From: Isoetes taiwanensis
Lineage: Eukaryota; Streptophyta; Lycopodiopsida; Isoetales; Isoetaceae
Assembly (NCBI GenBank): GCA_021234155.1
Contig: JAJEKV010000040.1
Coordinates: 11,553,072 to 11,617,071 of the forward strand
Reading direction: 5' to 3'
DNA length: 64,000 bases
Shown: piece by piece, positions 1 to 12,367 of the stretch
Layout: each line of letters opens with the position of its first letter
How positions within the stretch are numbered: position 1 is the stretch's first letter
Program-made: the position numbers and the translations under genes
The notes under the pieces: model-generated
What the model was told of the DNA's origin: nothing
The model's database searches: none
The model's input: only the letters and a program-made list of their open reading frames with translations

Positions 1-960
1 AAATAAGAAGTGCACAGAATTACTTGTTGCACTCGAGATAAACGAAGGGGCCTATGATACAGGATTTTCTCTGAATTGCTATTGTGTAGCATAATAATTT
101 CTAAGCTAAGCAGAAGCTAAGCTCATTTTTTGTTAGCTGCTATTTGTTTTGCTTCCATATCTCTGCCTGTTGCCAATGCCTGAATAAAAAACTCAAACCA
201 AATTTAGTAATAAATCATTTTCCTTGTGTTTGTTAGTTGCCCTAAAGCCTTGTTGTTGTCCCTTTTCCTAAGCATTTGCAAGGTTTCTGAATCTATGTCT
301 ATACTGTGGCCGCTATTGAAGATTTGTATTCCATATTTTCGCAGAAAAAGAAAAGAAAGCGATTCTAGTACTTAGTAAAGCATGATAAAGAGGTTATGAA
401 GAAAAACAGAATGTATGGCTTATTTGAGAAATTTATCTGTTTGTTCATGTATTTGATAAGGGATTTAGTGTTGCTTCTTTTGCATGTGGGCTCGCGTAAG
501 TTTAGCGATGGGATTTCATGGATACATTGTTTTTATATTTAATTGGTGGCTTGGGGATCAAATAGTTCTATGTTTTAGTAATGATAGTGATGTTTTTAAT
601 TTGTATAGGGATGTGTCAATTGGAAATTCCAGGGTTCAAATCCTTGGGCGCTTTATATATGCACTATACGCATTCTACTTTATAAATCCATTTATGTTTC
701 TTATTATAAAAATTAGTGTTTTAGTGGAAAACTTTCGTAGAGATTATCGATATTTTCACTTTAAATATCAAGTTAAATATTTATTAATTTGTGGTGTAAA
801 ACAGTACTAGGTTTTGCTCTAAAATAACAAAGGGTATTTTGATAATAAAAACGTTTTCAATTTCTTGAAAAACCAATATCAATCATGCAATAAAAACACT
901 AGCAATTAAATGTAGAATCTTATTAACAATTGTTGTCTTAAAAAAGACAATAGTTTTTAT
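1..960. other. no supported gene; AT-rich flank
   Basis: I see no supported gene here. An open frame at 484-810 gives a hydrophobic, Phe/Tyr/Ile-rich translation typical of AT-rich noncoding DNA and matches no family I know. A short box-B-like string (GGTTCAAATCC) sits near 636-650 without a convincing A box at the right distance. Confidence 0.6.
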
Positions 961-1004
961 GATAGAATAGAATAGAATAGAATAGAATAGAATAGAATAG
1001 AATA
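961..1004 (-). repeat. AGAAT pentanucleotide tail of the LINE
   Basis: About eight tandem copies of AGAAT. Read on the minus strand this is a TTCTA-type simple-repeat tail at the 3' end of the LINE that runs from about 6 kb down to here. The same sequence next to a shorter AGAAT run recurs at 11104, which is what independent insertions of one LINE family would leave. Confidence 0.8.
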
Positions 1005-2059
1005 TGATTTTATCGTCCACGGAGACCAACTGGCCTATGGGACCCAAGTACAAAGAAAGAGCAGCAGGCGTATTACTACCAGGATTAAAAACCCCCCCCG
1101 GAAGGGTTTTTGGGGAAAACCTTAGTAGCAATAAGGATGCCGACATACCGCACATTATATACATAATCACAAGTACAACCGAGGTTAATGTCTGACGAGG
1201 GGGCATAAGCGAGTCCACAGATCCATTACCTCCGGAGGTCTGATCCCAACAAGCCTACCGAGGTGCTCATTAGCTCATGCAAGGCCCGATGGGGCACAAC
1301 TAACCGAAAGCATACCGAGCCCGGATATGCCGGGTACTGGACAGCCCGGAGGGCATGACTTTCATCCTCAATGGCCGCTGACAAAGATCGCATGCACTCT
1401 CGCCCTCACGCAGCGGCCCGAATTCATCTCCCCTGTCTCAACGCGGAGGTGGTGTGCACTGCGGCGAATGGAAGCAATCACCCTGGCGCTTTTTCATGGG
1501 TAGATGGGTGCGCAGTAGTGGTGTGGGCCCCTCGTGAGCATGGGATTAACGCTTGTCGATAATTTGCCACCTTGACATGTGACAGGGCCTCAGATCCCAA
1601 AGCTTGGCCATGAAGCAAGCATCCAAGCATCGCTTCAAGGCAGCCGTTGCGTTCCTTCGGTGTATGCAATGGTCCACATCCGTGGTGCCTCGCACATTCC
1701 ATAGCGAGAACCACCGGGCTTGCTTGTCTTTCCAAAGAGGCTTTGAGTCGCAAGGGGCCCATTGCCACCGCCAAAGCAAGGTTGGGCAGCGGGCTTCATC
1801 CATAGCCACCACCTTCCGGAAGTAAATAATGTGACGCTCCGGTGCAGACCCTCAGTAATGGAAGGAAGCCTGCCTCCCTGGAGCAAGATCTCGATATGGG
1901 ACCGTGGACTTCACTCCCAAAGGCCGGGCCAAGAAGGCCTCTCAGACTGCTCTAGATCGCTCCAAGTGGTGAGGGATATCACCGCCCCCACACTTCTACG
2001 CCCCATAGAGGAGGACCGGTTCAACCAAGGCCCCGAACAAGTGTGCCCGGTGACCCCAT

Positions 2060-2945
2060 GCATACAAACCACCTTGCCTTCAGGATCGTTGTTTTGCATT
2101 GCATACGAGCTTTTCAACCCGCAAAGGGACCCGTAACCCGATGGATGCATCCCGGTGTGGTAGTAGAAAACTCAATGCCCAAATACTTATAAGATCGAGC
2201 CACCTCCACTACCCGCCCCGGTAAGTGAATGAGGGAAGGCGTGGGTGCCGGATGATGGGACCAGCAAAGCACCCTTGTCTTGGCCAAGTTAACTCTCATG
2301 TCGGTGAATTGGGCGAAAGTGTCCAAAGCATCCGGTGGCGTTGCATGTCCTCTCGGGTATATGCGAAAGCGTGTCAACATCATCGCGATATATGAGTTGC
2401 CGGATTATGTGGTGCATCAACCGAAGCCTCCCGTGCTTTCGGCTAGCCTAGCCATTCTTCTAGCCTGGTCAATGTACAAGCCGAAGAGCGCCGGGGATAG
2501 AGGGCAGCCCCGGCGCACCCCAATGCTACTAACAACGGGCTCCCCGACAAGTGTGAGACAGCCCAGGAGCAAGCCTCAGATAGTCTCAGATATAGCATTC
2601 GCAAGTCGACGGGGGTCCCTAGTCGTCTCAATCATCCCACAACTTATCCCGAAGGCATCGTGTCAAAAGCCTTTTGCGAAATCCACAAAGCAACAAGCAT
2701 TGATTCGGGCGTTGATTCCGGCTATCCTCTATGAGTGTTCGCAGAGTGAAGATATGGTCAATAGTAGAATGCCGGGCGGAAGCCTGCCTGGTGAGAGCCC
2801 GCACTTCTCCATCCTCCGCCCAAAGTGTCGGGCCATTTTGCTCAAGAATCCCGGCAAGCAACTTGGCAAAGACGTAACCGACCATAATGGTACGATAGTT
2901 TGGGGCCGTGGGGGTCCCCCGCTTTGTATATGGGCACAACTCTAT
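2060..2945 (-). pseudogene. LINE reverse transcriptase remnant
   Basis: Minus-strand translation gives YTKRGTPTAPNYRTI (RT block 1), KLLAGILEQ, a RQASARHSTIDHIFTLRTLIE-like block near 2740-2790 (read in one frame), LSPALFGLYIDQ near 2470 in another frame, then LIYRDDVDTL with the active-site box as YRDD at 2379-2390 in place of the usual YADD. LDTFAQFTDMRVNLAKTRVL and SYKYLGIEFS follow. The order is that of a LINE RT, the domain copying element RNA into DNA. Several frameshifts and the altered YxDD box show it is inactive. Confidence 0.85.
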
Positions 2946-3301
2946 TGGTAGTCCGGTATGGGGGGGAAGCCTTCTTGCAATGCCCCTGTTGAAGAGTCTT
3001 TGGAGAACCTGGCACCATTGGGGCCCGGCCCACTTGAGAAGCTCGCCGGCCGCATACCATCCAAATCTGCTTTGCCTTCCCGTTAAGCGGCGTTTGCGGG
3101 CCCATTATGACATCCCTTCAAGAATGACCCGGTGCTAGGCTTTGTCTCATGGAGGTACCGGTGCCCCGGCTTCCCATTGGGTCATACAACCGCGCAGCAA
3201 GTATCTCACCCATTGTTCAGGGGTAATATTTCTCGTGGGGGTAGCTTACTCAAGACCTTTCTCCGAAGGTCCTAGGGTGGCGGTCTAGTAGACCAAACAT
3301 C

Positions 3302-4502
3302 TCATTCTTTGGTGCTCAGAAGGTACCGGCTTTCTTGGTCTTGAGGAAGGAGCGGTATTGACGGACGGGGCCCGGGCGAATGGTGGGGTCCAAAGACTTG
3401 GCGGAGCCATCGTTTTAGCTCCCGACATTCGTCATCGAACCAGTGATTGCGGGGGAAGGTGGTTGCAGCCCCTGTGGATCGTCGAGAGCGGCCTCTCCCA
3501 AAGCATCTGTCCCCTACCCTCAGAAGGAGGTGGTTCACCGGGCCGTCTGGCTTTGTTGAAGTGTGGGGAGAGCTGCGGCACTCCGGCAGCTCATGCTCAA
3601 GCATCCTCGCATAGACGGCCGCATGATCATAGTCCAGACGCAACCGTGGTACATGGGGTGTTGGGCCAATGGGTGCTCGATTGGCCTGCCAATCTATCTG
3701 CAAGAACAGGGGCTGATGGTCGGAGTCTACTTCCTCGTCCCGGCCACCTGTCCCGACACTCAAGCAAGTGATCAAGTGTAGGCATTGCTCGCCTCGCTAG
3801 CACGTAATCCACCCACACTGGTGCCGCCCTGCGGTTCTCCCTGTCTACAAGTGAAGCGCCGGAGGGCGCCACCGTGCCGACCCATTGCAAATGACCCGGT
3901 CAAAGATACGCCCAAAGAACAAAGAAACGGGCCATACCATGTCACCTGGCTGTCATCTGAAGCCCTTGGCCAAACCAACTCTGCGGGGTCCATTTGCAAC
4001 ACATCCTCAGCTAGAGGTGCAAATTTTGGGATCCGCTTTCGCCCCAGGCGGCGCATTGAAATCTCCAAGCAACATGACCTTGCCCAATTGTTCAGCTGGC
4101 GTATGTCATCATATAGATCGACATAGGGCTCTGCCGGCCCACATCCAAGTGCGTGTGGTAAAAGTTGCTCTCAAATGTGGGAAGTAGCAAGCCGCCACAA
4201 AGAGAGGGCTGCCATCGCTGTTCTGCACTCGTACCCACAGGTATCTGTTGTGTCTGTCTGCCTTGCACAGGGAGACCGATTGGGCTAAGGCCGTCTGGTA
4301 GTAACACGCAATTCCTCCGTGTCCTCGTTTCCCCGGTGCACTCATTGAAGGCGAGTAGCGCCGGTATCCCCGGGCAAATCGGGTAGCTTGTGACCAAAGA
4401 TGTTCCCATGTTTCCATGAGGAAGATAAGGTCCATGTCCATGGCGCGGAATTGAGATCGCCCCCTTTCGCCATGGAAAGCCACGGCAATTCCAGGATACC
4501 AC
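3302..4502 (-). pseudogene. LINE APE-type endonuclease remnant
   Basis: Hallmark motifs of the apurinic-type endonuclease occur in the right order but in different minus-strand frames: SWNCRGF near 4490, DLIFLMETWE near 4430, GGIACYY near 4310, LFVAACYFP near 4190, LLGDFNAPPG near 4055-4080, VDYVL near 3800 and DSDHQPL near 3720. These match the Mg-binding and catalytic blocks of the domain that nicks target DNA for target-primed reverse transcription. Each frame change marks an indel, so the enzyme is dead. Confidence 0.8.
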
Positions 4503-5249
4503 GCTGAGGCACGATCCCTATTTAGTGGCATGCATCGCCATTTCAGGTCCGGTGGTAGTGGTGGTCCTGTGGGGAGCGGCGGATGTGGATGCTCGTAGCA
4601 TTTGGGGGCCCCCTCGAGGGGACTCGAGGGGCGGAGTGCCTCGTGATCCCCTGTTTGGTGCCTGAATTCCCAAGATCCTTCCCCGGACCAGCCCCGCTGC
4701 CCCTCCATGTTCAAGGCGGGTCCTCGACTTTGGCCAGCCTCACGCCTTCGGTCTCTTTTGTCTTTGGGGTCAAGTCCCGGCCAACGCATGCAGCCGCCCT
4801 TCAACTTCCGGCCCGGACGCAGATGGCCACCCGCCTGCACGCCTCAATCGTGGAAGATGACCACCCGGGGCGATCGGTATTTGAATTCCATGACGACTTC
4901 GCCTTTCCAATGGTCACGTGTCTTTGGGAACATCATCCGTCCAAGATCCGTGTCCGAGTCGGGAAGTGAGATGTTCTCCCGACTCCTCCCGGGCTCGCGA
5001 CTACCACATTGTGCGGCTCCGGCTCATTCCCTCGAGTTCGGGCGGGGCTGCACCCGTGTGTTGGTTGAGGTGGGTGAGGCATAGAGCGTGGCCCGGCGCT
5101 GGGTGGTGGCGGCCGGGCGTGTCCCGATGTGTCCGGCCGAGTGTTGTTACAGTTGGCGCCCAGGTTGGTGGCAGCGGGGTTGGTGTGTTCTTTCTTTGTG
5201 GTTTTACGATTTCTCCGGTCACGGGCTCGGCTCTTGGGGGGCGTTGTCA

Positions 5250-6144
5250 TGTCTTGCCATCTCCCGCGTGCAATGGCGAGAGTTGCTCATGTGCCTCGGC
5301 CGGAGGCCCTTGCCTTGGCGGGCAGCGGCAGCCCAAGCTCTGTAGCTCCGATCCGTGCTAAATCCTTACTCAGAAGCTTCGATTACGCACGGCTAGCTTC
5401 AAAGCAGCTGGACTCCCACAATCTCACGATTGGCGGCCTCGCGGCCTCGGCAGGAGGGCTGCCTGTGCTTCGTCGCGTGGCCTTAGCCTCCTCAACCTCG
5501 GCCTGGATCCCAGACAGGTTACGAGGTGTCTCACGCTCTACGGGTTCTTGTCTGGCGTCCGGCTTCCATAGTTGCCAACACGGTCTCTACACGCCCCTCA
5601 TATCCGCAAGCTCCTGGCCGGTATTGCTGCTGGTCAAATTGTAGCAAGTGGATGCTATCATCCTTTTGTCGTGACGCCGATCCTCCAATTTCGCGGATTC
5701 GTCGTTTTTCTGGCACCAATTGCCTGCGCAACATCCGAGATGTTATGTTCTCCACCTCTGTCAGGAGGCCTGCAAGGCGTGCACTGTTGGCCTCAACCCT
5801 CGCCTGGATGCGGCTCCAAGGTTCGACTGGCAGATTGCCTGTGTGGCCCGCCTGTCGGGGTCGACCGGGCCTTGCCTGGCCTCCCTCTTCATGGAAGACG
5901 TCTCTCCCTCTGCCCGAGGCCTCTTCCTTGGTGGCCCCGCTTCATGGTCTTCCCCAGAGGGCTCTGCCTGCGTGGGGTCAACCGGTGGTTGGTGTGTTTG
6001 GGCCTTCCCAGGATGGGTTGGTGTGGTCTGAGGTAGCTCACCAACCAAGTGTGGGTCCACACACGGGGCTGTGTCTGTGGCCATGACTTGGGGTATGACT
6101 TGGGCCGGCTGCCACAAAAACTGGGTGTGTACCGGCTGCCACAA
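5250..6144 (-). pseudogene. LINE ORF1-like remnant
   Basis: Upstream (minus strand) of the endonuclease lies a Gln/Pro-rich then strongly basic translation, with PPRKRPRAEGETSS resembling a nuclear localisation signal, followed by Leu/Arg/Glu-rich stretches such as EVENITSRMLRRQL that could form a coiled coil. This is the position of the nucleic-acid-binding ORF1 of LINEs. No zinc knuckle or RRM is visible and the frame breaks several times, so the assignment rests mainly on position and composition. Confidence 0.4.
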
Positions 6145-6735
6145 AAACCCCTAGCACACAGCCCGGAAAAGTGCAGATTTGAGCACTGAAACAAAACCAG
6201 GTATGCAGGAATCATACACCATTGGAAAGCTCTCTGAACCAGCTTTCCAAAAAGCCTAAGCACATGAAAATCTGACACCGGATGTGAGAGAGACAGTCCG
6301 TCGAAGTGTCTACCAGTTGCCACAGAAACCCTAGCACACAGCCCGGAAAAGTGCCAATTTGAGCACAGAAACAAAGCCAAGCATGCAGGTACCATACACC
6401 GTTGGAAAGATCTCTGAACCAGCTTTCCAACAAGCCCAAACACATGAAAATATGACACCGGATGTGAGAGATATGACCGATCAAAATTCTGCCGCAAGAC
6501 GAGACCAATCGAATACTTACTAAAACATACGCCAATCCCTATATTGGTGTCGGACTTTCATCAACACCACCATCAGGAATTAGGGTATGAATTAGTAAAA
6601 CATTCTCGTAACCTTCAATAAGAGAGTACAACGCATACCTTTCAACACCGCGTGGCCAAGGCCAACAACGGCATCAGGCGAGGGCTATACTTCTCAAAGA
6701 AGGAAGAAGAAGGGCTGCCACAAAAACCCTAGCAC
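6102..6735. repeat. 180-bp tandem monomers beside the LINE 5' end
   Basis: Two near-identical units share CTAGCACACAGCCCGGAAAA (6151 and 6331, period 180 bp) and then diverged copies of the text about antisense GTTTCAGTGC..., CCATTGGAAAG and GACACCGGATGTGAGAGA. Extra copies of GGCTGCCACAAAAA occur at about 6104 and 6713. They lie directly 5' of the minus-strand LINE, where some LINEs carry promoter monomers; whether they belong to the element is inference. Confidence 0.65.
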
Positions 6736-6739
6736 ATGA

Positions 6740-8720
6740 GAGTGCCTTATTACATTTACTAAAAGTAGTACCAAATTGATGTAAAAACATCATTGATTTT
6801 GTTCTAAATATATCGAATATATAAAGATGCAAACATTCACTATTTTCATGAAAAAACTATTAGTCGTTAGTCTATGTTTCTCGATACAACATATTGTGTA
6901 GCACAACATTGGTTCATATTGCACATTACTAAGGATTGCTAACAAAATCACTAATTATAACCATAGTATTAAACTGTAATCGTAAACTATAGTAAAAAAA
7001 CTAGAACAATAAATCACAAGTAGAAATCACACTATATAATCAATCGTAGTTATTCAACATATTAACCCACAAAGTAATATTATTTTGTTATAGTGGTTTA
7101 ATGTAAATATTGCTGCAAAAAATTGATAAAAGTTATTTTTTGGGGGCCTTGTGTCCAGTGCTAATGTCATGATTGATTGGCTGCAGGTACCGAGCTTCCC
7201 CTACCTTTGTCATTTTTTGTTTCTGCTATGCTTGAAGACCGTGGTTGTTTCTGGAGACCGGATGGGATTATACACTTTCAGAATGAAAGAGACAATGATG
7301 ACTGAAGCAAATTTTTATGGTTTACTTTTCTGAAACCCTGATCTATCAGGTGGTAACTAGTACTTCCTCCTTTATTGTCTTGCTGCTCAAAACTTTCCTG
7401 GTAACAAAACAGTGATTTTCTGAATGTACTGTATACGCTTTCCCCTTCGTTTAGTATATCATGAAGTCACTATTATGATAGGCTGGCCAAATATATTTTC
7501 TTGGCAGTAGTTTTTGCAGACCTATCATAACTAATGTATTTGCCCAAGTATCAAACTGGCATTTTGCTGAAAACATATGGGATATTTTGATTTAGCATCT
7601 TGAATGGTACATCTTTATTTTGTAACTTAAGGAAGTCCTTTTTCTCTATTTTTCCTATGATTAATTGGATAACATGCTGCAGTAACAACAACTTTATCAT
7701 TCCCAAAATGGGCATATGCTGTAAATGCTTAACCAAATTATCTTCTCACTTGTATTTATGCTTTTTTACAAATTCGTGTTAGGTATAATACACCATTCAA
7801 TGTGATGCAAGTGGACAGGCATAGGCTTATTGACCCTTAGTGGCTTTGTACCTATACTCCATGTATAACTTATAGTAAAAAGATAAAAAGTTTATGACAT
7901 TATGATTCTTTTCTCCATGAGACATTATGATGTATCACTTATAAAATCGATTTATCGGACTATATTGTCCAAATTAGTTGACTGCTCTTAAAAAACTGAA
8001 TTTAAATAACCAAGTGAAGGTTAAATGCATGCTTTAAACTGAAACGACCTTAAAACTTTTCATATTGGGACTATTTTATCAATGAGATTATTTCTACACT
8101 TCAAGATATCTGGTCATATAGGGGCTAGGGGAAATGGTTCACAATGTTTATGTAACATATGGTTATCCAGATCTAGTATTTCTGTTCTTGGGTCACTTGA
8201 CACAAAGTTTTAAGGTTTCTTTTCAAAACAATGGCTTATGTCCTATGGAAATAAGTAACGAGACTAAAAGATTGTAGGTACCAGATTTGAATGCATATTC
8301 AAATATTTGGATTGATAAGACAATGGACGGATTGACTGAAACTGATGCGTGGCCTAGGATTCTAGGCCAGGCCGGTTTTTTATTTTTTTTTATTTATTTA
8401 TTTATTTATATGTTTTTGCTTTCGTTAGGAAAGGCCGCAGATATGGACCTAAAGAGTCGATCTTCTGCTGTTGATAGTGGGAGGGCCCCACAATTTTACT
8501 CGGCTGACATCTATTTTTAGCTTTGGGGACTCTCTAACTAATATCGAAAATGCCGAAGCACCCTTTAGGCACTTAGATAAAAATTGGCACTATGGGCAGA
8601 CGCATTTTTATCATTACGCCGATCTGCTTCTGATGGTAGGCTCTTGATCAATTTCACAGGTTTGATTTTGTTTGTACCAAAATTATGTTGCATTGTTTAC
8701 CATTTATACAAATGCAGGCA
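6740..8720. other. AT-rich intergenic, no gene seen
   Basis: No coding potential, RNA gene or element end that I can support. There is a TTTA-rich simple repeat at about 8380-8408. At 7139-7155 the string TTTTGGGGGCCTTGTGTC nearly repeats the sequence just left of the large element's terminal repeat (46551-46568); one short match like this may be chance. Confidence 0.6.
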
Positions 8721-8723
8721 TTA

Positions 8724-9740
8724 TGTGACGCTCCCCGAACCTATACGATGCTTCCCATCGTATAAATACGAGAAATTCCCCTTCCGTGGCAACTCCATCA
8801 CCACAGAAAGGCCCTCCGTTTGACTCGGACCAGTTGTGATGGGCAAGTGTCCGGTTGAAGGACACGGAGGTGTCATTCGTCCCACCCCTATATAGCGAAG
8901 GGTACATATATGTTAGCACCTAGCAACAATACACATAATAATATATTATCTCAAAGGGTGGCCCATCCATCGTCAAGGCAACATCAACATAATACCAGAA
9001 CAACACATGAAATGCATCATAAATGAGGGTTCTACCCTGGGCTCAGACTCCAAGGGGGGTCAACTGACGATCTGCACCTCCAGATAACAACAGAAGGAAT
9101 CAGCTGGCATAGATTACTGGCTAGGGTAGTCCACTCCATCTGCCCCTCCCGTGCACACTTTGCATATGGGCTGAAACATGCTATGGCATGATTGTAGCCT
9201 TTCGGAGACGCAATCTCATGGATTCACCCTATGAGACTACTCCGGATTACATCTCCCCGGTCCGATGACGCAGGTTAGGGAGGCGTCTATTTTTCGGGCA
9301 CAATGGTTCTCTAGGTGTGCTAGAATATGCCACATCAGCGACCCCTGCATCCATATCTGACTTAAACCCCACAAAATCCATAGGTCGGATCACCGCAGTT
9401 ATCGAGTCGAGGCTATCCTTTCGGGACCTGCCCTGTGACCTAGGAGGTGTCAGACCCATACTCGGCCCACACTCAGTGACGCTATAAGCCTAGCATACTA
9501 TAGGAGCCCCAATAGCCACGCTCAGCAAGACTCCACTCTTCCTTCATCACGGTACGCGTTATATAGTGCTCAATCACATCATAGCCTCCACAGCCAGGTG
9601 GGCTCTTGTGCACAAACCGCATTTAATGTGGGATTCTAGGGATTCTGGCTAGGAGCATCTCTACTTCTACATGGACTTTATGTCTCTACCTCCCGTAATC
9701 CCACAAGCATAAGAGGTGCAGAAGAAGAACTACCATAACA
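8724..9740 (-). mobile_element. partial LTR, inverted relative to the LTR at 14.8 kb
   Basis: Starts with TGTGACGCTCCCCGAACC, the reverse complement of the end of the 14775-16396 LTR (GGGAGCGTCACA). Further homology in reverse orientation is readable: the GAGGGGCGGAT / AGTGG block lies 426 bp from the LTR end in both copies, and blocks around GGCTATGATG and GGGGGTAGAGAC also correspond. The match fades near 9740, so the 5' part of this LTR is missing or too diverged. Probably a solo or truncated LTR of the same Ty3-like family. Confidence 0.7.
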
Positions 9741-11103
9741 GCTAACTAAGCCTACTAACCGATATCTGAGCTAGATCTCCCATTTCTCAGGTCCTCCATG
9801 CTCTGCTGGTTGAATAAGCTCCTCCTCCCTCTCCAACTGGCCCCCAATTCGAATTGGAGCAAATTGGGGTGGAAGCTCCAATTTGGGTGACCCAAAGTTA
9901 GCATCTCTACCTTGCCCAATCTATTTGGGCCAGCTGGCATCCCTTAAATCTAACTTACCTAACATTACCTTGAAGTCGCATTTAATTAAAGTGGGCCAAA
10001 TCTCGAAGTTTGGGACTCAGACTGAAAATGGGACTCATACTGACAATTTTTTTTACATTGAATCGTTGTTAGATCAGGGGGAGGGGAAGGGGAAGGGGAA
10101 GGGGAGAAGTTGAGTGAAGTAATGGAAGGGGATAAGTTAGAAGAAGGGGGGAGGGAGGAAATTTGAAAAGGGGGGTGAGAAGAGGGAGGCATTCAGATTG
10201 GCCTTCTGAAGAGACAGTAGATTGGATTTGCGAAAAGTGTGTGGTATAAGAATATGGAGCTTTGTATGCCATCAATAGAGATTCCCGACGATGGGAGCGC
10301 CGGAATGGGCTGGTTTTAAAGAATTGGGGCGAAATGAAGGCGGTGGAGAGGCGGATCAGGCAGGGGCATATCGTGGGGTGCAGAGGCAGATCAGGCAGGG
10401 CTTTTTCTCAAGCTTGAAGAACTGGCTTAGTCCGGCGGAATTTCTAGCTCTGCAGGCCCAAGAACCGGCTTTAATCCGACATTTTTCTAGCTTTGCAGAG
10501 TCTTAATCTAACCTATCTGCTCTGTTTTTATGTAATCTTCTTTGAAATCCTTCAACATGTCCCGAGCTTGGCCACCATGGCTCCTCTTCCTTGTGTTTCT
10601 GGCTATGGCTATGAATGTAATGGAGACGAAACTGGAGATGGAGCGCCATGCCGGAGTTGCTGCACCGCTAGGTCGATTGCAGCAGAGATAACAAAGATCC
10701 ACATGAATCGGCCTGAAGAATCGGCCTGAAGAAACGACTTTGCAAGATTTGCAAGAATAGAATGTAAGGAAGTCTGCTTTTCAAGAATAGACTGCCGGAT
10801 CCACATGAATCACTTCAAAGAAGTCGGCCGGATTCGGCAGCCATGCTCAGACTGGGCGACGCCCAATACGGGGCCAATTGCACCGCCATATCCATGGGCG
10901 ACGGACCGCAGGGCCACGATACATCCGCCATGGCCAGGATCTTGAGAGTTCGCCATAGCCAGCCACGATTTCGTAAGTGTACCAAATTTCTTCTTCTCAA
11001 AAGCTCCCCCCCTTTCAATTTCAAATTTCGAAAATCTCCCTCCTTTTCAATTTCAAATTTCGAACTTAAGAGGTGGGAGAAAAAAAAAAGCCAAATACTG
11101 AGA
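9741..11103. other. no supported gene; purine-rich repeat
   Basis: No gene supported. A GGGGAA-type purine microsatellite runs at 10077-10108. Open frames around 10291-10729 show no recognisable domain. Confidence 0.5.
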
Positions 11104-11262
11104 ATATAATAGAATAGAATATGATTTTATCGTCCACAGAGACCAACTGGCCTATGGGACCCAAGTATAAAGAGAGAGCAGCAGGCGTATTACTACCAGG
11201 ATTAAAAAACCCCCGCCCCGAAGGGTTTTCGGGGGAAAAATCTTAGTAGCAATAAGGATGCT
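11104..11262 (-). mobile_element. second 3' fragment of the same LINE
   Basis: About 150 bp is close to identical to 990-1140, including ATGATTTTATCGTCCAC, GACCAACTGGCCTATGGGAC and the GGAAGGGTTTT hairpin region, and it begins with a short AGAATA run. This is a 5'-truncated minus-strand copy of the LINE whose longer copy lies at 0.96-6.1 kb. Confidence 0.85.
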
Positions 11263-12008
11263 GAGAGAAAAAAGCGGAATAATAGAGTGTACGTACCAAA
11301 TTTTTCTAAGGTTATTGGGAAAAAAAAGCGGGGTACGTACCAAATTTTAAATTTCTAGGATAGGCTAGAAAAAAAAGCTGGTTACAGTAATATATTACAA
11401 ACAACATACCATTAATTGGGCTATAATTTTATTAGTGTCGCCCATATAAATATTTGAATTTTTGTCGCAAAGTGATAGCATGATTGTGTTTATATGTGTG
11501 CTTGTATAATCATTATTTTACACCTTATGTTGACCTTAGAGGTGCTAGGCATATAATTCTTATGTCTAAGATAAAAAGTTGGCTTATACAAGATTATAGT
11601 ATACTTTAAATTAGTTCACTTTATTTCAAAGGAAATGATGCATGGCTATACTATATATTGCTTTGCATGGACCATGTGCTAGTATGCTATACTATACTAT
11701 ATAACTATATATTGCTTTGTATGGACCGTATGCTAGTATGCTAATGCGTGTATTATGAAATTGTGGTAGTATAAAGTACTAATGTGTGCTAATTAAGGTG
11801 TGCTAGTATAAAAATGCTAATGTGTGCTAGTATAAAAACAATTGTTAAATACTAATGTGTGCTAAATACTAATGTGCTGTGAGAAAAAACAATAAACTAT
11901 GGTGTGATAGAATAATAAACTATGGTGGAAAATTAGATGGATAGATAGATAAAATGATGCTCATAAAAATAATCTCGCCCTTGAAATTGCCTTTTTAACT
12001 TCGAAGCT
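11263..12008. other. AT-rich, short direct repeats, no gene
   Basis: Contains degenerate short repeats such as ATACTATATATTGCTTTG (about 11650 and 11700) and several copies of TAATGTGTGCTA (11780-11870). No coding region seen. Confidence 0.6.
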
Positions 12009-12367
12009 GCCTTTCGATTTCATGAAGTCGAGAAAGGCCCTAAAACCCGCGTTTTTAAACTTTTGCCGCCTTTCTCGACTTCGCGAGTCGAGAAAGGCCT
12101 TCGACCTAAAAACTGCGTTTTTCACGTTTTTTGCCTTTTCGACTCGAGGCGAAGTCGAGAAAGGCCTTCTGACCCCTAAAACCTGCATTTTTCGCTTTGA
12201 GCTGCCTTTCTCGACTCGCGAGTCGAGAAAGGCCTTCTGACCTGTGTTTTTCCCTCTGAGCTGCCTTTCTCAACTTGCGAGTCGAGAAAGGCCCTCAGCA
12301 TTGCATCACTCTGAGTTGCCTTTTTAATTTTGATCTGGCTTTCTCGACTCGCGAGTCGAGAAAAGGC
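12009..12367. repeat. array of CTTTCTCGACT/AGTCGAGAAAG palindromes
   Basis: Six palindromic units start near 12009, 12068, 12133, 12204, 12264 and 12337, spaced 59-73 bp. The best units are perfect inverted repeats with arms CCTTTCTCGACTCG and CGAGTCGAGAAAGG. Spacers are T-rich and share words such as CCTAAAAC and CTGCGTTTTT. The overall design (about 26-28-bp palindrome, about 60-bp spacing) resembles the unrelated palindrome blocks inside the 46.6-59.5 kb element. Single diverged units occur near 12896. Confidence 0.85.

Larger units (their letters stand above)
961..6140 (-). mobile_element. decayed non-LTR retrotransposon (LINE)
   Basis: Minus-strand LINE, 3' end at the pentanucleotide tail and 5' side near 6.1 kb or further if the 180-bp monomers belong to it. 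In order on the minus strand it shows a basic ORF1-like stretch, an APE-type endonuclease and a reverse transcriptase, but the reading frame changes many times and no intact ORF remains. The GC content is much higher than the AT-rich flanks. Family-level placement (L1, RTE or other) is not possible by eye. The insertion is probably inactive. Confidence 0.85.

Noticed and set aside
484-810. 108-codon frame near the left edge
   Set aside because: AT-rich composition, hydrophobic and unrecognised; no promoter or homology signal.
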